64,000 nt of DNA, taken from NCBI RefSeq assembly GCF_014493765.1, contig NZ_JACTVJ010000007.1, positions 310,001 through 374,000 on the forward strand. The letters run 5' to 3'. This DNA is from Streptomyces polyasparticus. Lineage in GTDB: Bacteria > Actinomycetota > Actinomycetes > Streptomycetales > Streptomycetaceae. The notes under the pieces were generated by a model, which was not told the DNA's origin, searched no databases, and worked only from the letters and a program-made list of their open reading frames with translations. Of this stretch, positions 63,378-64,000 are shown in pieces; within the stretch, counting starts at the first letter, position 1, and every line of letters starts with the position of its first letter. Made by a program: the position numbers and the translations under genes.

Positions 63378-63410
63378 AGCGGCTGGCGGGTACAACCCCC
63401 TGGACGACCC

Positions 63411-64000
63411 ATGACGATCACGACGCCCGACGACTTCACCCAGCGGTGGCGGCAGCCGCCGAACTTCCCGCTGGACGTCCGCTTCGACTACACGTTCCTG
63501 CCCGCCATCGACGTCCTCGACCACGTCCGTAGAGACGAGGAGGTCCGGTTCACGGTCCTCGGGGACGACGACTGGCAGGTGCGCATGGACCGCACCGCAG
63601 CCTTCCGCACCGCACCGATCGAGGAGGTGGTCACCTGGCCGTTCCGGCTAGTGCACTTCAACCTCAGCCGGTTCTACGAAGACCTCCTGGACGGCTTCCA
63701 GGAAGAGGTCATGATCCCCTGGCGCACGCATCTGTCCGCCTGGGGCTTCACCTGGCAGCGCCTGGCGCCCATCCTGTTCCTCTCCACCGAGGGTGCCTCC
63801 TCGACGTACCACAACGACAACTCGCATGGCTTGGTCTGGCAGGTCCATGGCATCAAGACCTTTCACAGCTACCTGGACCCCGACCAGCACCTGCCGGCCG
63901 ACGCGGCGGTCCTCGGCGAGACCACCGCCGAGGACCCTCCCGAGCACGACGCGACCGATCGCCAGTCCGTCACCATGCGGCCCGGCGACCAGCTCTGGAG
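63411..64000 (+). CDS. JmjC/cupin-like 2-oxoglutarate Fe(II) oxygenase, partial (runs off window)
   Basis: The frame from ATG 63411 is open to the end of the window (about 196 codons). It ends in the middle of a cupin/JmjC-type fold with the metal motif TYHNDNSHGLVWQVHGIKTFHSYLDP (His134, Asp136), followed by PGDQLW. Such enzymes hydroxylate amino-acid side chains using 2-oxoglutarate. The N-terminal ~120 residues are a helical/beta part (TFLPAIDVLDHV, FNLSRFYEDLLDGF). It begins 33 bases after the radical SAM gene and belongs to the same operon. The C-terminal metal ligand lies beyond the window. Confidence 0.7.
   Translation, partial: MTITTPDDFTQRWRQPPNFPLDVRFDYTFLPAIDVLDHVRRDEEVRFTVLGDDDWQVRMDRTAAFRTAPIEEVVTWPFRLVHFNLSRFYEDLLDGFQEEVMIPWRTHLSAWGFTWQRLAPILFLSTEGASSTYHNDNSHGLVWQVHGIKTFHSYLDPDQHLPADAAVLGETTAEDPPEHDATDRQSVTMRPGDQLW

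Overview
The window is high-GC DNA whose codons end almost always in G or C, with GTG, TTG and ATG starts. Mycothiol-type enzymes, DUF4232 and DUF6458 proteins, eukaryote-type Ser/Thr kinases and a proteasome activator all point to a Streptomyces (or very close actinomycete) chromosome. Two perfect copies of the GTTTCACGTGAAAC core of the ParB site parS (433-446 and 12868-12881) place the left part near oriC. From memory, the gene order at about 1-38 kb resembles the S. coelicolor core chromosome just outside the dnaA/oriC region; this could not be checked here.

Region A (1-38.3 kb) is housekeeping chromosome. In order it holds the end of moeA, a K+ channel with a TrkA-type domain, a quinone oxidoreductase, a secreted proline-rich protein, bpa, divergent Ser/Thr kinases, a LuxR-type response regulator, a branched-chain (or pyruvate) 2-oxoacid dehydrogenase operon (bkdABC), a DMT-type permease, an M1 peptidase lipoprotein, a K15-like DD-peptidase, a GntR/MFS pair, a nitrilase-type hydrolase and a lectin/DUF11 surface protein. 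It continues with an FKBP lipoprotein, three tandem paralogous exported proteins of unknown function, a LURP-one protein, an NHL-thioredoxin protein, small lipoproteins and membrane proteins, an M18 aminopeptidase, an acyl-CoA dehydrogenase, SseB, and a truncated pirin followed by a full-length pirin. GC-rich hairpin terminators and short tandem repeats fill many of the gaps.

Region B (38.4-58.7 kb) is a defence island. Two uncharacterised proteins are followed by a strong-looking promoter and a GNAT-PIN-like fusion coupled to an ASCH protein. Next comes a complete class 1 DISARM operon: drmD (SNF2 helicase), drmMI (adenine methylase), drmA (helicase), drmB (DUF1998) and drmC (phospholipase D). 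Within this drmD-drmC run the start and stop codons overlap at every junction. A DUF6236 protein closes the island. The methylase marks self DNA and the helicase/nuclease genes restrict incoming phage DNA. The GNAT-PIN/ASCH pair and the DUF6236 gene look like accessory modules.

Region C (58.8-64 kb) is a small, apparently undescribed biosynthetic-type locus. It has an XRE regulator, a 139-aa unknown protein, a 119-aa unknown protein with a TTA (bldA-dependent) codon, two translationally coupled radical SAM enzymes, and the start of a JmjC/cupin-like 2-oxoglutarate oxygenase that runs off the window. This could be a RiPP or other radical-SAM pathway. The product, and the right edge of the accessory DNA, lie outside what can be seen.
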